DNA from: Berberis thunbergii
Taxonomy: Eukaryota; Streptophyta; Magnoliopsida; Ranunculales; Berberidaceae
Length of the DNA stretch: 64,000 bases
Assembly: GCA_003290165.1 (NCBI GenBank)
Contig: QNQO01000649.1
Coordinates: 124,001 to 188,000, forward strand
Direction: 5' to 3'
The position numbers and the translations under genes are program-made. The notes beneath the pieces were generated by a model, which saw only the letters and a list, made by a program, of their open reading frames with translations, was not told where the DNA came from and ran no database searches. Positions 10,617 through 22,540 of this stretch are shown here, one piece after another. Positions within the stretch are counted from its first letter, which is position 1; each line of letters begins with the position of its first letter.

Positions 10617-10892
10617 GTAAGTTCCTCATATTATACATTCTGCGGTTCATGTATTTGGTTGTGTCAGCTTGATTGTTGCTGCATTTGGTCTGAAAGGCAA
10701 AGTAATTATAGTGCTCTATGGATTAATAGCATTTATGTTATGTGGTGTTGTGAATAGCTTGTTAAGAATCCGATATACACCAGTAAACAGACTCTGCTAA
10801 GTTGTAGGATCGATCATGTTATATTTTGGGTGATATTCAATTTTTATTTTAGAAAAAATAAAGAAAACATAAAACTTTAGCCCCAGATCAGT

Positions 10893-11000
10893 ACATTTAC
10901 GAGGGACACCCTGCGGAAAATGCTTCAAATCAGTACAATAGTTGTAAATCATGTTGTTCTTCTGCACCCATCTCAATCTCTTCCTACCCATTGGGTCGAG
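10893..11000 (-). pseudogene. XTH: Captured XTH C-terminal fragment
   Basis: The minus strand encodes LDPMGRKRLRWVQKNNMIYN followed by YCTDLKHFPQGVPRKC. This is the conserved C-terminal (XET_C) block of xyloglucan endotransglucosylase/hydrolases, cell-wall enzymes that cut and rejoin xyloglucan. The catalytic DEIDFEFLG-type motif is absent and the flanking residues do not resemble XTH, so only about 36 codons were captured. Orientation is opposite to the NUP93 piece, implying a separate capture. Confidence 0.7.
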
Positions 11001-11287
11001 CTCTCCGAGTCTCCCATTTGTTATCCGAAAATGAATTAGCCCCAGAAGTTGAAGAAGAGCTCTTGAAATTGCGGTAGTAAGCAGTGAAGGGTGCTCTGGA
11101 GAATTTGAAGAGCTTCCATCTCGCATGGAGATTTGTTTTCACTCCGGTCCATCACCTCCGCCTTGCATGAAGAATTGTTTTCGCTACTTTCAATAATCAA
11201 TACCAGAAGACTTATCAACGACAGATCATATGTGCTCCTAATAATATGGCGAAAACTCACAAAACGTTGATCATATGTACTCCTAAT

Positions 11288-11400
11288 CAGTGTAGTTAAG
11301 GCGACCGCCTAGGCGCGCCTCAAGGCGTTTTTACAAATTTTCGCCTCAAAGTGAGGCAATGTGGTACAGTGAAATGAAGCGTCTGCCTCAACTGCCTCAA
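11288..11400. repeat. GC-rich GGCG/CGCC palindromic repeat end
   Basis: Starts CAGTGTAGTTAAGGCG and continues with CCGCCTAGGCGCGCCTCAAGG, a sharp GC-rich island in AT-rich DNA. CAGTG is a common start for hAT-type elements. A related island with GCGCCTAGGCGG lies near 63660. Family is uncertain. Confidence 0.4.
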
Positions 11401-12150
11401 CCAAAAAATGGTTTGTCTTTGGTCACAAAATTATAACAGAATTTGCACACCTATTGGTCACAATCTTCTAATCTTGTTGCAATTTATGTACAAAACTACA
11501 AAAATTGTAGCCAAATATTAGTTCATAATATGATACTAAGCTAGTTGTTACTCTCTTATGGTTCACTTTGATGATTTATGAGACCGTTATCTCTTGATCC
11601 AAAAATAATGAATAACTAAAATACATAAAGATCGTTAAATATGATCATTGATTTTATGTACACTACAAAAAATGCATTCTAAAACGGCACTTTCAAACAA
11701 CATTTTTACAAAAGCGCCGCCGATGCATAACATTGCGGTGCTTACAACTACAATTCCATTTAATTAAAGAACATAATGGCACTGCAGACAGGGACATTAA
11801 AGCCGTATGCAATAACGACGTTGATGTTAGGAAGCGCCGATAAAGAATAAAAAAAAAATCCTTCGATTGTTGCTTTCATTAGCTCTACATATTCACTTCA
11901 ACCCTTGTTATTGGATAATGCAGGAAACAAAGGCGGCCAGGAGAAGATAAGCCAATTAGGTTATTAGTTAAAGCAAAAGTCGTTATCCGTTATTAAATAG
12001 AACAATTATCTAGATTTTCTATTGAGATCACGTATATTCATCCTTGATTATTTCAAATTTGAGTAATCCTTTCTATATATTTATCTCCTTTTTATTTTAC
12101 TTCATTTTTCTTTCTTTCACTTTGATATGTAAAAACAACATAGGGATTTA

Positions 12151-12795
12151 ATGGCCACGTTGGACAAAAGCTGGCTGGATATTGGGAATCGTTTGGACCC
12201 CAACTATATAAGAAGAGTTGAAACATTTCTTGATTTTGCGTTTCAGCACACAAAATTTGGGAACCTCATATATTGCCCATGCCGAAAATGCTTCAATGGT
12301 CGTCTGATGACAAGAAATGAAGTTAGAGAAGATTTGATCAAAAGTAACATACTTCGTGGTTATACATATTGGGACTATCATGGTGAAGATAGACATGCTA
12401 CCACAGGCAGTGAGGATGACGAGTTAGAGCTTGATAATGAGGTTGAATGTGATGAAATAGACGAGTTGATAGCGGATACTTTACCATGGTTTAATCATGA
12501 GAATGTCAGAGACCAAAGATATGAGATGGAGACTACTAGCAGTAGTGTACCACAAAAAGAGGTTGAAAGAATTTTGAGGGTCATTCAAAATGCTAAGGCT
12601 AGCATATATCCTGGGTGTGAGATTTCTTTATTGTCTTTCATCTTAAAACTTTTACATATGAAATGAGTTGGGGGAATGAATAACACAGAGGTTTTACCAT
12701 GTTGCTTAAGGAGTTAAAGAAAACTTTTCCTAAATGTGAGATGCTACCAAAGTCCTACTACGAGGCAAAAAGATTTTTCAAGATCTTGAGTATGT
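12151..12795 (+). pseudogene. CACTA TNP2-type transposase, N-terminal fragment
   Basis: ATG 12151 opens MATLDKSWLDIGNRLDPNYI, then VETFLDFAF, CPCRKCFNGR, a RNEVREDLIKSNILRGYTYW block and DYHGED. This is the transposase-associated domain at the N terminus of En/Spm TNP2 proteins, with a CPCxKC metal-binding motif. An acidic linker (EDDELELDNEVECDEIDEL) follows. The frame stops at 12664, but homology continues in another frame to about 12795 (LLKELKKTFPKCEMLP, SYYEAKRFF) as in intact family members, so at least one frameshift is present. The catalytic DDE part is missing, cut off where gypsy A sequence starts. Confidence 0.8.
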
Positions 12796-12845
12796 AAGGC
12801 AAAAAAGATTTGCAAACATTTCTTTTCCTTTTTCCCTCTTGAGTA

Positions 12846-15182
12846 TCGAACGATTCCTTCGCGGAATCTCCTCTTATATTCTTCATTTCTTTTCCTTTTT
12901 CCCTCTTCATTTTCTTTCGTTTTTTCACGAAAAAAAATCAAAATTTAAGATTGTGTGGGCTTGACGGTGTTGGCTTTGACTAATCGGATAGCGTAGCTCC
13001 GATCAGCCATTTCAGGGGCATTTGTTGCGTTGATTGGAACCTGTACGGGGTTGGCTGAAATTTCTAAGAAAATCAGTGTGCATGTCCGTGAGGAAGGTTA
13101 TTTGGCGTGAATCCGAGCTTTGATCGCGTGGGTGAGCTGTGATTCATGATTCCGATTGTTCTTGGACCTATTTTCGACCTGTTGTGTTGTTCGTAGGCGA
13201 TTTGACCGGAGTAGGGTGGGTTTCGGTGAGTTTTCGCCGAATTTTAGGTTTCGTCGGGGTGTTCGTCGGATTTAATTTTCCTGTAAGTATTTTTTCAGTC
13301 ACGCGCCGGTTGTTACTTATTTCTTTTTCCAGTTTTCGGCTAGTTTGCTCACTTCCACCTTGCAGTTTTAAAAGTTTCCTTGGTCCCGCATTCGCTGTTT
13401 CGCGAGTTGGGAGCTTCGACCGATAGGATTTGGGTTTCGAAAACCCATTCCGCTCAGGTGAGTGTTAATATAATATTTACCTTGAGAAATATTTATATTA
13501 AATCTTGAATTTAATTTTTACATTATATTGTCGATTGTGTATGATTGAATACAAGTTTGAAATTCGGGGTCTTTGGAGATTTCAATTGTTGTGTTGGTTC
13601 TTTTGTGAATGAATTTATGTATTGAGTTTTCTGAAAGCATGATATACAAGAATGAAATAGAATACTGAATTTGGAGGCGATTAGCCTTTGGTAAAATGGC
13701 ATTAGGCTTGTATGTTGCGTTTTCGAGTTTGCTTAGTATGACACGGTCAGATTATTGTTCCGGTTTAATTACCAGATTTTTAATTGCAAAATTGAATAGA
13801 CTCAGTATGTCATCAGTTCGCGTGTTTTATCGTAGATTGTCGAGTCTTGACCATGTATGATAGTTCGGCTCGAATGACTTTATTATGGGGAATTGGGTCA
13901 TGTTGGGACTAGCGTAGTCGTGGATTTAAAAAAATTGCCTAACTGATTATGGTTGCACATCTGTTACATTAGATTATGTATAGACTCGTAGTACGTGCAT
14001 GCTGATATTAGTGTGTTTTTACCCCACTGTAATGCATGTTGTGTCGATGCTTAGGAGCTTGCTCGCATCGTGAGATCGATGGTGTTTGAGATGACTCGCA
14101 CCTACAGACATTCAGGACGCTATTGCATGTGGCAAGTTTGTTGAGGTGCGGTGAGCTTCCGCACACACTTTCCACTAGAGAGTGCAGTAGGACGGGTCCC
14201 GAAGGACGTGCTTTGGAGATTACTCGCTTTCCCTTCCAGCGCGCTTGAGTTGGATTTGTGTCAGATTGGCAGTGTTAGGCCAGATGTTCGGGATGTTTGA
14301 GATTGTATCCGGGCGTATGGCACCCCATTTGGATACAAACAAGCCCGTAGTGGTACTGGTTCATGTTGTTGGATGTGTTTGGGTAAGACACATTCGTAGG
14401 GTATGCGGATACCTACGATATGAGACACTTACATATAAATTTTTATGGTTTTGACTTGATTGCCATACCTGGGAGGCTATGCAGGATTACGATACTGTCT
14501 TTGCCTTCATCACTTGATATTTACCATGTTTGAATCACCTGTAATGACCAACATATCTCGTAAACTTGTAATTGTTGAATATGAAATGCTTGTGTTGGCG
14601 CTTGAACTTAGAAATATTATCCTTAGAGACATGGTGTGATTTAGATTTTAGAACCTATATAAGGGCACCTCTTTCATTTTATGGATCATGTATCTAGGAT
14701 TACTAACTTAATCATTATTGTGTGGCATGAATTTCCCCTGTATATTATTTTGTTATTTGTATTTAGTTCACTCGCACCAGCTAGTTTTGTGCTTTGTTGA
14801 CCCCGCAAGGGGTGTGCTTCTATTGGAGTGCAGGCTGTGTTGGCGTTCATGCTGATCGTGGCGCTTAGGCCCAGTTTCTAGCATTAGGCTTGTTTTGTGT
14901 TGTTTAGTTGTGTCCACCTTGTATGGGTATGTTTTGCTTCATTTGTAATTCCTTGTTAAATACTAGATGTTTGTATATATTGATTTTGTCGCTATGACTC
15001 TGGCGGGGCGAATCGAATATTCTTATTTTGTTCAAATTTTATCGTAGTTGTTATTTCCGTTTGATTTTCATTTTAAGAATGTGTTATATTATAATATTGT
15101 GGCCGGTTACGATTCGCCTGTGTTACAGAATTAGTTCACGCATCGGCATGTTTTGGTTCCGGTGGCGGGTCGGGGCGTGACA
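12846..15182 (+). repeat. 5' LTR of gypsy A (5'-truncated)
   Basis: Matches 20194-22540 from ATCGAACGATTCC onward and ends GGGCGTGACA at 15182. Contains no gene; the short open frames inside are LTR sequence. The pieces at 12796-12845 just before it are low-complexity pyrimidine-rich DNA. Confidence 0.8.
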
Positions 15183-15186
15183 GAGC

Positions 15187-15200
15187 TTGGTATCAAAGCC
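15187..15200 (+). other. Primer binding site of gypsy A
   Basis: TTGGTATCAAAGCC, four bases after the LTR end. It resembles the initiator-Met site TGGTATCAGAGC with changes. Confidence 0.6.
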
Positions 15201-15333
15201 ATTGTTTACCAGTTCACATAGAACATCATCGTATGCCACTTTCTTGAGTGAATTGGGTAGAGGAGTTAGAATTTTTGTTGTGTTGTTTGGTGTATTGTAT
15301 GTGTGTTTTCTTTTACGTAGAGGGAGTGTGGTG

Positions 15334-18300
15334 ATGGCGTGTGGTAAGAGAACCCAGGGTGAAAGATCAAGCAGTGCTGAAGAGGATGTCTCTCAAACTT
15401 TCATGGAAATGATGACACAGTGGGCACATAATATGAGACAGAGAAATCAGTCAGATGACCCATTTACTCGTCGCAACAAGAATTTTCTCAGCTTGGGTGG
15501 TGAAAGATTTGATGGTACTGGAGATTCTCTAGTTGCGGATCAGTGGATCCGTAAGGTAGAGCTTATATTTGAAAGGATGGTGCCGACACCTATACAACGT
15601 ACCGAGTTAGCAGCACACCAGTTTGACGGAGGGGCTATGTATTGGTGGGATTCAGTGAGGCAGAGTCGAGATGTGTCAGAGATGCAGCGGGATACATTTT
15701 GCGAGGTGTTTGAACAACATTTTATTCTAGATTCTGCCAGAGCTGAGATAGTGAACAGGTTTCTACACTTATAACAGGGATATAGACTTGTTTCAGAATA
15801 CTTAGCTGGGTTTACACAGTTGAGCCGTTATGCCACTTGTTTCATAGATACTACAGAAAAGAACATGAAACTTTTGAGTGGTCTGAACCCGTTCCTAAAT
15901 AAACAGTTGATGGTGATGATCGATCGTCCTTTTGAGAGATTTGTGGACATCACTTTGAGTCAGGAGCGAGTTGACGCTGAGTGTAGGCAATAGACTTTGG
16001 TTCGACGAGCTAGAGGTTCAGAGCATAGTCAGAGGTTTGGCCGAGGAAGCTAGACAATTGAGCAAGCACAACAGCCAGAGCGTGCTGCTATTCAACAGAG
16101 AGACCATGGTAGAGGGGGACCAGTTAGGACTGGCAGAGACCGCAGAGGTGACAAACGTTCTCGAGGAGATCATCGACAACAACAACAAAGACAACCTATG
16201 AGGGGTGGTCAGACAGGAACTAGGAGCAGTTGCTTCACTTGTGGTCAGAAGGGACATTTCGCCCGTGATTGTCCAAGAGGTCAGATAAATCGATAGGAGC
16301 CGGTAGTTTGTTATACTTGTGGGCAATCGCGACACTTTTCCAGAGCATGTCCTTACAGTAGGGATGTACCAATACAATAGAGGGTGCCTAAGAGACAATT
16401 AGCACTTGCGCCTGGAGTTGGTCAAAGAGTCCCTCTCCCAGCACCGCCTGTTCGCCTCGCAACAATTCTCGGTCAGAGAAATGTTGAGGGTATGTCACTA
16501 TTTTTGTTAAAGTTGTGTGTGCTAGATGTAGTAGGATGTGTGTTAAGTGAATTATGCATAGGAAAAATTACATGTTAGTGTGTTGTAATGTGACTCAGGA
16601 TATATGTGTTGTGTGCCAGGTTTTGTGCATTCGTCATTTCCCAGTTGAGGGCTCTTTTTGATACAGAAACATCTAAGTCTTTTATTTCTAGACAGTTAGT
16701 TGTTACAGACCGCCTAGAGACGGTACATTTACTGGAACCCTTGTGTGTTGTGTCCCCTTTGGGCAGTTCGATTTGGTTGTGGGAATATTGTCCCCATTTC
16801 GAGTTTTCCTTGTTGGGGTACAACTTCGTGTTTGACTTTATTGTCTTGGGATTTGAGGGCTATCATTTGATTCTAGGGATGGATTGGTTGTCCAGTCATC
16901 CGGTGATCATTGATTGCTTGCATAGGTCGGTGATGTTAGCACCACCTGATGTTTCACCTCGTGTGTTGGCTTGTAAGCCCGATTTTGTTTCTATGATGTC
17001 AAGTTTTCTTGGCTCTCTTGAGATTTCTAGTCCCGACACCAGCTCTGTAGAGGCTGTGTGTGAGTTCCCTGGTGTCTTTCAAGAGATTCTTGGTATCCCT
17101 CCTCACCGTGAGGTAGAGTTTCGGATTGATCTAGTTTCTGATGTTACACCTATATCTAAATCAACGTACATGCTTGCACCTAAGCAATTGGAAGAGATGA
17201 AAGTACAACTTGATGATTTGCTTTGTAAGGGGTTTATTCGGCCGAGCAATTCACATTGGGAGCTCTAGCAGTATTTGTGTCCAAGAAGGATGGATCATTG
17301 AGGATGTGCATAGATTATTGGGATTTGAACAAAGTGACCATCAAGAATAAGTATTCGTTGGCTCGAATTGATGATTTATTGGATCAATTGAGGGGAGTCG
17401 TAGTGTTTTCACAGTTAGATTTGCAGTCTGGGTATCATCAGGTGAGAGTTGAGGAACACTTCGTTCCAATTACTGCTTTTCGGACTCGTTATGGCTTGTA
17501 TGAGTTTTCAATCATGCCATTTGGACTGACAAATGCACCGACTTTCTTCATGGATTTGATGAATAGATTTTTCAGTCTGTACTTGGACAAGTTTATGGTA
17601 GTATTCATTGACGATGTCTTAGTGTACTCGAGGAGTTTAGAGGAGCACATATAACACATTCGCATTGTTTTGCAGACACTTAGAAAAAATCAGTTGTATG
17701 CGAAGTTCAGTAAGTGTCATTTCAGGGAGCCCGAAGTTCAATTTCTCGGGCATGTCGTTTCTAGTGAAGGTATTGCAGTGGATCCCAAGAAAGTCAAAAC
17801 AATGAAGTCTTGGAGACGACCGAGTAGTGTGACGGAGATTCGTAGTTTTCTGGGTTTGGCCAGTTATTACCGACGGTTTATTGAGAAATTTTCACTGATT
17901 GCGGCACCACTCACTCACTTAACAAGGAAGAATGTTCCTTTTGTTTGGTCAGAAAAGTGTGAATAAGCTTTTGAAACTTTGAAGCTTCAGTTGACTTCAA
18001 CACCAGTGTTGACTATTCTGACACCTGGTAGCCGACTGGTGGTATTTACTGATGCTTGCGGTACAGGATTGGGTGGAGTGTTGATGCTAGGCAAGAAGGT
18101 CATAGCCTATGCGTCTCGACAGTTGAAACCCCATGAAAGGAGATATCCGACACATGATTTAGAATTGGTAGTCGTAGTCTTTGCTTTGAAGATATGGAGA
18201 CATTATCTGTATGGTGAGAGTTTTGAGCTGTTCAAAGATCACAAGAGTTTAAAGTACCTATTCACTCAGAGAGAGTTGAATATGAGGCAACAACGATGAG

Positions 18301-19783
18301 TTGATTTTCTTAGCAGCTATGACTTCAAGATACGATATCAGCCTGGTAGAACCAATGTGGTTTCAGAATAGAGTGGTGGAGAGACAAACCTTTGATCCAG
18401 TGATTACGAGGCAGATAGTAGATTTGTAGTGGACACACTGGATGAGTGCCCTACCGATTGATCGGTGGGTTTAGATGGAGGGTTGTGGTTCCGTGGGCGG
18501 CTTTGTGTTCTGTCCGATGAGGAGTTGAGGAGAGATATCTTACAGGAAGCTCATAGATCTCGTTTCACCATTCACCCCGGTGGAACGAAGATGTATCAAG
18601 ATTTGAGACGTTCTTTCTGGTGGCGTGGCATAAAGAAAGACATTGGAGAATTTGTGGCACGGTGTGCGATGTGTTAGTAGGTGAAAGCCAAGCATCAGAG
18701 ACCGTCTGGGTTATTGCATCCATTGGAGATCCAGACGTGGAAGTGGGAGTATATCACTATGGATTTCATCGATGGACTTCCACGGCCGAGGAAAGGTCAT
18801 GAGTCTATATGGGTCATTGTTGATCGGTTGACGAAGTGTGCACATTTCATTCTTGTTAGTATGAATTAGATGGCAGATAGTCTAGCTGTGTTTTTCATTC
18901 GGGAGATAGTCCACCTTCATGGGTCGCCTGTTTCGATTGTATCCGATCGAGATCCAATTTTCACAGCCCACTTTTGGCAGAGCTTTTAGCAAGCAATGGG
19001 TACTAGATTGGACATGAGTACATCATATCATCCACAGACAAATGGCCAATCTGGGCGAGTGAATTAGGTAGTGGAAGACATGCTTAGAGCATGCATTTTA
19101 GACTTTGGAGGCAGTTGGAAAGATCACCTACCGTTGTGTTAGTTTGCGTAAAACAATAGCTACCACGTAAGTATTGGCATCTCACTATTTGAGGCACTCT
19201 ACGGACGACCTTGTAGGTCCCATGTTTGTTGGGCAGAGATTGGAGAGTCAGTTGTGATGGGGCCAAATGTGATAAAAGAAACTACTGAAAAGATTGAGCT
19301 GATTAGAGCGCATCTGTTGACAGCCTAGAGTATCGTTGATAGGAAGCGTAAGGAGTTAGAGTTTGATGTTGGTGACAAAGTCTTTCTGAAAGTTTCCCCG
19401 ATGCAAGGAGTTGTTAGGTTTCGAAGTCGAGGGATGCTTGCACCGAGATATGTAGGGCCCTCTGAGATTACTGAGAGGATTGGATCAGTGGCCTACAGAT
19501 TGGCTTTGCCGCAGAGTATGTCAGGTCTCCACGACGTGTTTCACGTATCCATGTTGCGAAAGTGTTTGGCAGACCCGTCACAGATTGTGGAGCCCGCTGA
19601 GTTGGAGATTTCGGATGAGTTGACTTATCCAGTGAGGCCAGCATCCATTGTTGATGATGACGTGAAACAACTTTAACAGAGGACGGTGAAGTTAGTGAAG
19701 GTCCAGTGGAGCAACCAGGAGGGTGACATGACTTGGGAGCTGGAGGATCAGATGAGACAGAAATACCCTGAGTTTTTCGCCTA
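15334..19783 (+). pseudogene. Gypsy A gag-pol polyprotein, many stops
   Basis: From ATG 15334: gag (FDGTGDSLVADQWIRKVELI, about 15505-15770), two CCHC knuckles (CFTCGQKGHFARDC near 16231 and CYTCGQSRHFSRAC near 16311), protease (LFDTETSKSFIS near 16651, where the usual DSGA reads DTET), reverse transcriptase (17050-17650, with [10 protein letters not shown]), RNase H ([11 protein letters not shown] near 18045, [13 protein letters not shown]), integrase zinc finger ending FVARCAMC (18678), integrase core ([36 protein letters not shown]) and a C-terminal part ending WELEDQMRQKYPEFFA. Reading needs several frame changes. Many stops are TAG where the family has Gln, for example the paired TAG TAG at 18675-18680. 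Non-functional. Confidence 0.87.
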
Positions 19784-19844
19784 GTCTTTCTTGTCATTGC
19801 TTTGTCTGATCTCGAGGACGAGATCTCTTTTAAAGTGTGTATGA

Positions 19845-22540
19845 TGTAATATTCATAGTTTTATACCCCACGTCTTGAGTTCTATACCCACCAGCGGAAC
19901 GCTTGCCTTTCAAAAAAAAATATTCGTAGTTTTTTTTCTTCCGATTGTTTGATTTGCCTAACTTCGGATTTTCGAAATTTATTTAAGTGGTATAGGTTGG
20001 TTAGATTTAGATTTCGTTTAAAAAATTATTTGGATGGTGGGGTGTACTCAAAAAATCTGGTGAAGCACATAGCCACCCACACCTTAAAGAGAAAAACCCT
20101 TTTTTTCTTTCTTCTTCCTCTTTTTTTTCTTTCTTCCTCACAGAGTGCGAGTTTCTCTATCGCGATTCTTCTTCGCCGGTTTGCGTCGGGCGAATCGAAC
20201 GATCCCTTGGGGGAATCTCCTCCTATATTCTTCATTTCTTCTCTTCTTCTTTCACTCTTCATTCTCTTTCGTTTTTTGCACAAAAAAAATCAAAATCAAA
20301 ATTTTAGATTGTGTGGGCTTGACGGTGTTGGCTTTGACTTATCGGATAGTGTAGCTTCGATCAGCCCTTTCTGGGGCATTTATTGCGTCGTTTGGAACCT
20401 GTAAACCCCACATGCTGGGGTGATTTCGGGGTTGGCTGAAATTTCTAAGAAAATCAATATGCATGTCCGTGGGGAAGGTTCTTCGGCGTGAATCCGAGCT
20501 TTGATTGTGTGGGTGAGCTAGCTACGATTTGTGATTCCGGTTGTTCTTAGACCTATTTCTGGTCTGTTGTACTGTTCGTAGGTGATCAGATCAAAGTAGG
20601 GTGGGTTTCGGTGAGTTTTCGCCGAATTTTGGGTTTCGTCGGGGTGTTCGCTGGATTTAATTTGTCGGTAAGTATTTTTTCAGTCACGCGCCGGTTGTTA
20701 CTTACTTATTTTCAATTTTCGGCTAGTTTGCTTACTTTTGAGGCTGCCTTGCAGTTTTAAAAGTTTCCTTGGTCCTGCATTCGTTGTTTCGCGAATTGGG
20801 AGCTTCGACCGGCAGGATTTGATTCCGAAAACCCATTCCGCTCAGGTGAGTGTAACTATAATATTTACCTTGAAAAATATTTATTTTAAATCTTGAATTT
20901 AATTTTTACATTATGCCGTAGATTGTGTATGATTGAATACAAGTTTGAAATTCGGGATCTTTGGAGATTTCAATTGTTGTGTTGGTTCTTTTGTGAATGA
21001 ATTTATGTATTGAGTTTTCTGAAAGCACGATATACAAGAATGAAATAGAATAGTGGTTGAATTTGGGTGCAATTAGCCTTTGGTATAATGGCATTGAGCT
21101 TGTATGTTGCGTTTTCGAGTTTGCTTAGTATGACACGGTCAGATTATTGTTCCGATTTAACGACCTGATTTTTAATTGCAAAATTGAATAAACTCAGTAT
21201 GTCATCAGTTCGCGTGTTTTACGTAGATTGTCGAGTCTTGACCATGTATGATAGTTTGGCTCGAATGACTTTATTATGGTGAATTGGGTCACGTTGAGAC
21301 CCTAGCGTAGTTGTGGATTTATGAAAATTGCCTAACTGATTATGGTTACGCATATGTTACATTAGATTCTGTATAGACTCGTAGTACGTGCATGATGATA
21401 TTAGTGTAAGTGTCTTTACCCCACTATAATGCCTGTTGTGCCGGTGCTTAGGTGCTTGCTCGCATCATGAGGTTGATGATGCTTGAGATGACTCGCACCT
21501 ACAAACATTGAGGATGCTATTGCAGGTGGAAAGTTTGTTGAGGTGCGGCGAGCTCCCGCACGCACTTGCCACTAGAGAGTGCAGTAGGACGGGTCCCGGA
21601 GGACGTGCCTTGGAGATTACTCATTTTCCCTCCCAGCATGCTTGAATTGGATTTGTGTTAGGTTGGCAGTGTTAGGCCAGTCATTCGGAACGTTTGAGCT
21701 TGTATCCGGGCATATGACACCCCATTAGGATACAAAGAACCCCGTAGTGGTACTGGTGCACGTTGTGGGATGTGTCTGGGTGAGACACATTCGTAGGGTA
21801 TGTGGATACCTACGATATGATACACTTACGTATAAATTTTATGGTTTCGACTTTCGACTTGATTGCCATACCTAGGAGGCTATGCAGGATTACGATATTG
21901 TTTTTACCTTCATCACTTGATATTTACCATGTTTGAATCACCTGTAATAACCAACATATCTCATAAACTTGTAGTTATTGTTAAATATGAAATGCTTGTG
22001 TTGGCGCTTGAACTTAGAAATATTATCCTTAGAGACACGGTGTGATTTAGACTTTAGAACATTTATAGGGACACCTCTTCCATTTTATGGATCATGTATC
22101 TAGGATTACTCACTTATTCATTATTGTGTGACATGGATTTTCCCTGTATATTATTATGTTATTTGTGTTTAGTTTACTCGCACCAGATAGCTTTGTGCTT
22201 TACTGACCCTGCAAGGGGTGTGCTTCTATTGGATTGCTGGCAGTGTTGGCGTTTCTGTTGATCGTGGCGCTTAGGCCCAGTTTTCAGCTGTAGGCTTGCT
22301 TTGTGTTGTTTAGTCGTGTCCACCCTGTACGGGTATGTTTTGCTTCCTTTGTAATTCCTTGTTAAATACTAGATGTTTATATATGTTGGTTTTTGTCACT
22401 ATGACTCTGGCGAGGCGAATCAAATATTCTTATTTTGTTAAAATTTTATTGTAGTTGTTATTTCCGTTTGATTCTCGTTTCAAGAATGTGTTATATTATG
22501 ATGTTGTGGCCGGTTATGATCTGCCTGAATTACGGAATTA
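19845..22540 (+). repeat. 3' LTR of gypsy A (3'-truncated)
   Basis: Begins TGTAATATTCATAG right after the pol-end motif CTCGAGGACGAGATC (19811-19825). It carries about 345 bp of 5' sequence absent from the other LTR. It stops at about 22540 (GGAATTAGT), short of the expected GGGCGTGACA, where gypsy B gag sequence begins. Confidence 0.8.

Larger units (their letters stand above)
10229..11660 (+). mobile_element. CACTA (En/Spm) 5' end carrying captured gene pieces
   Basis: Starts CACTACAAAAAACGTATTCT and matches, with few changes, the CACTA end at 11661 over about 36 bp (through GACACTTTCAA / GGCACTTTCAA). CACTACAAAAA is the hallmark terminus of plant CACTA transposons. Behind it lie fragments of two unrelated host genes, NUP93 on the plus strand and XTH on the minus strand, and no transposase. 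No facing 3' terminus (TTTTTGTAGTG) was found before 11661, so the right boundary is arbitrary. Gene-fragment capture is well known for CACTA elements. Confidence 0.65.
12846..22540 (+). mobile_element. Ty3/gypsy retrotransposon A, decayed
   Basis: Order: truncated 5' LTR, primer site, gag with two zinc knuckles, protease, reverse transcriptase, RNase H, integrase, 3' LTR. The LTRs are similar over more than 2 kb with many point differences. The 5' LTR lacks about the first 345 bp, including its promoter; the 3' LTR lacks about its last 45 bp. No target duplication is recoverable because both outer ends are lost. The polyprotein has many stops and frameshifts. Confidence 0.85.

Noticed and set aside
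12846..15182. Several short plus-strand frames (for example 13139-13426, 14245-14454)
   Set aside because: They lie within the gypsy A LTR and recur, broken, in the other LTR.
20026..20404. Overlapping frames on both strands near 20.0-20.4 kb
   Set aside because: LTR sequence of gypsy A with pyrimidine-rich tracts, not a gene.
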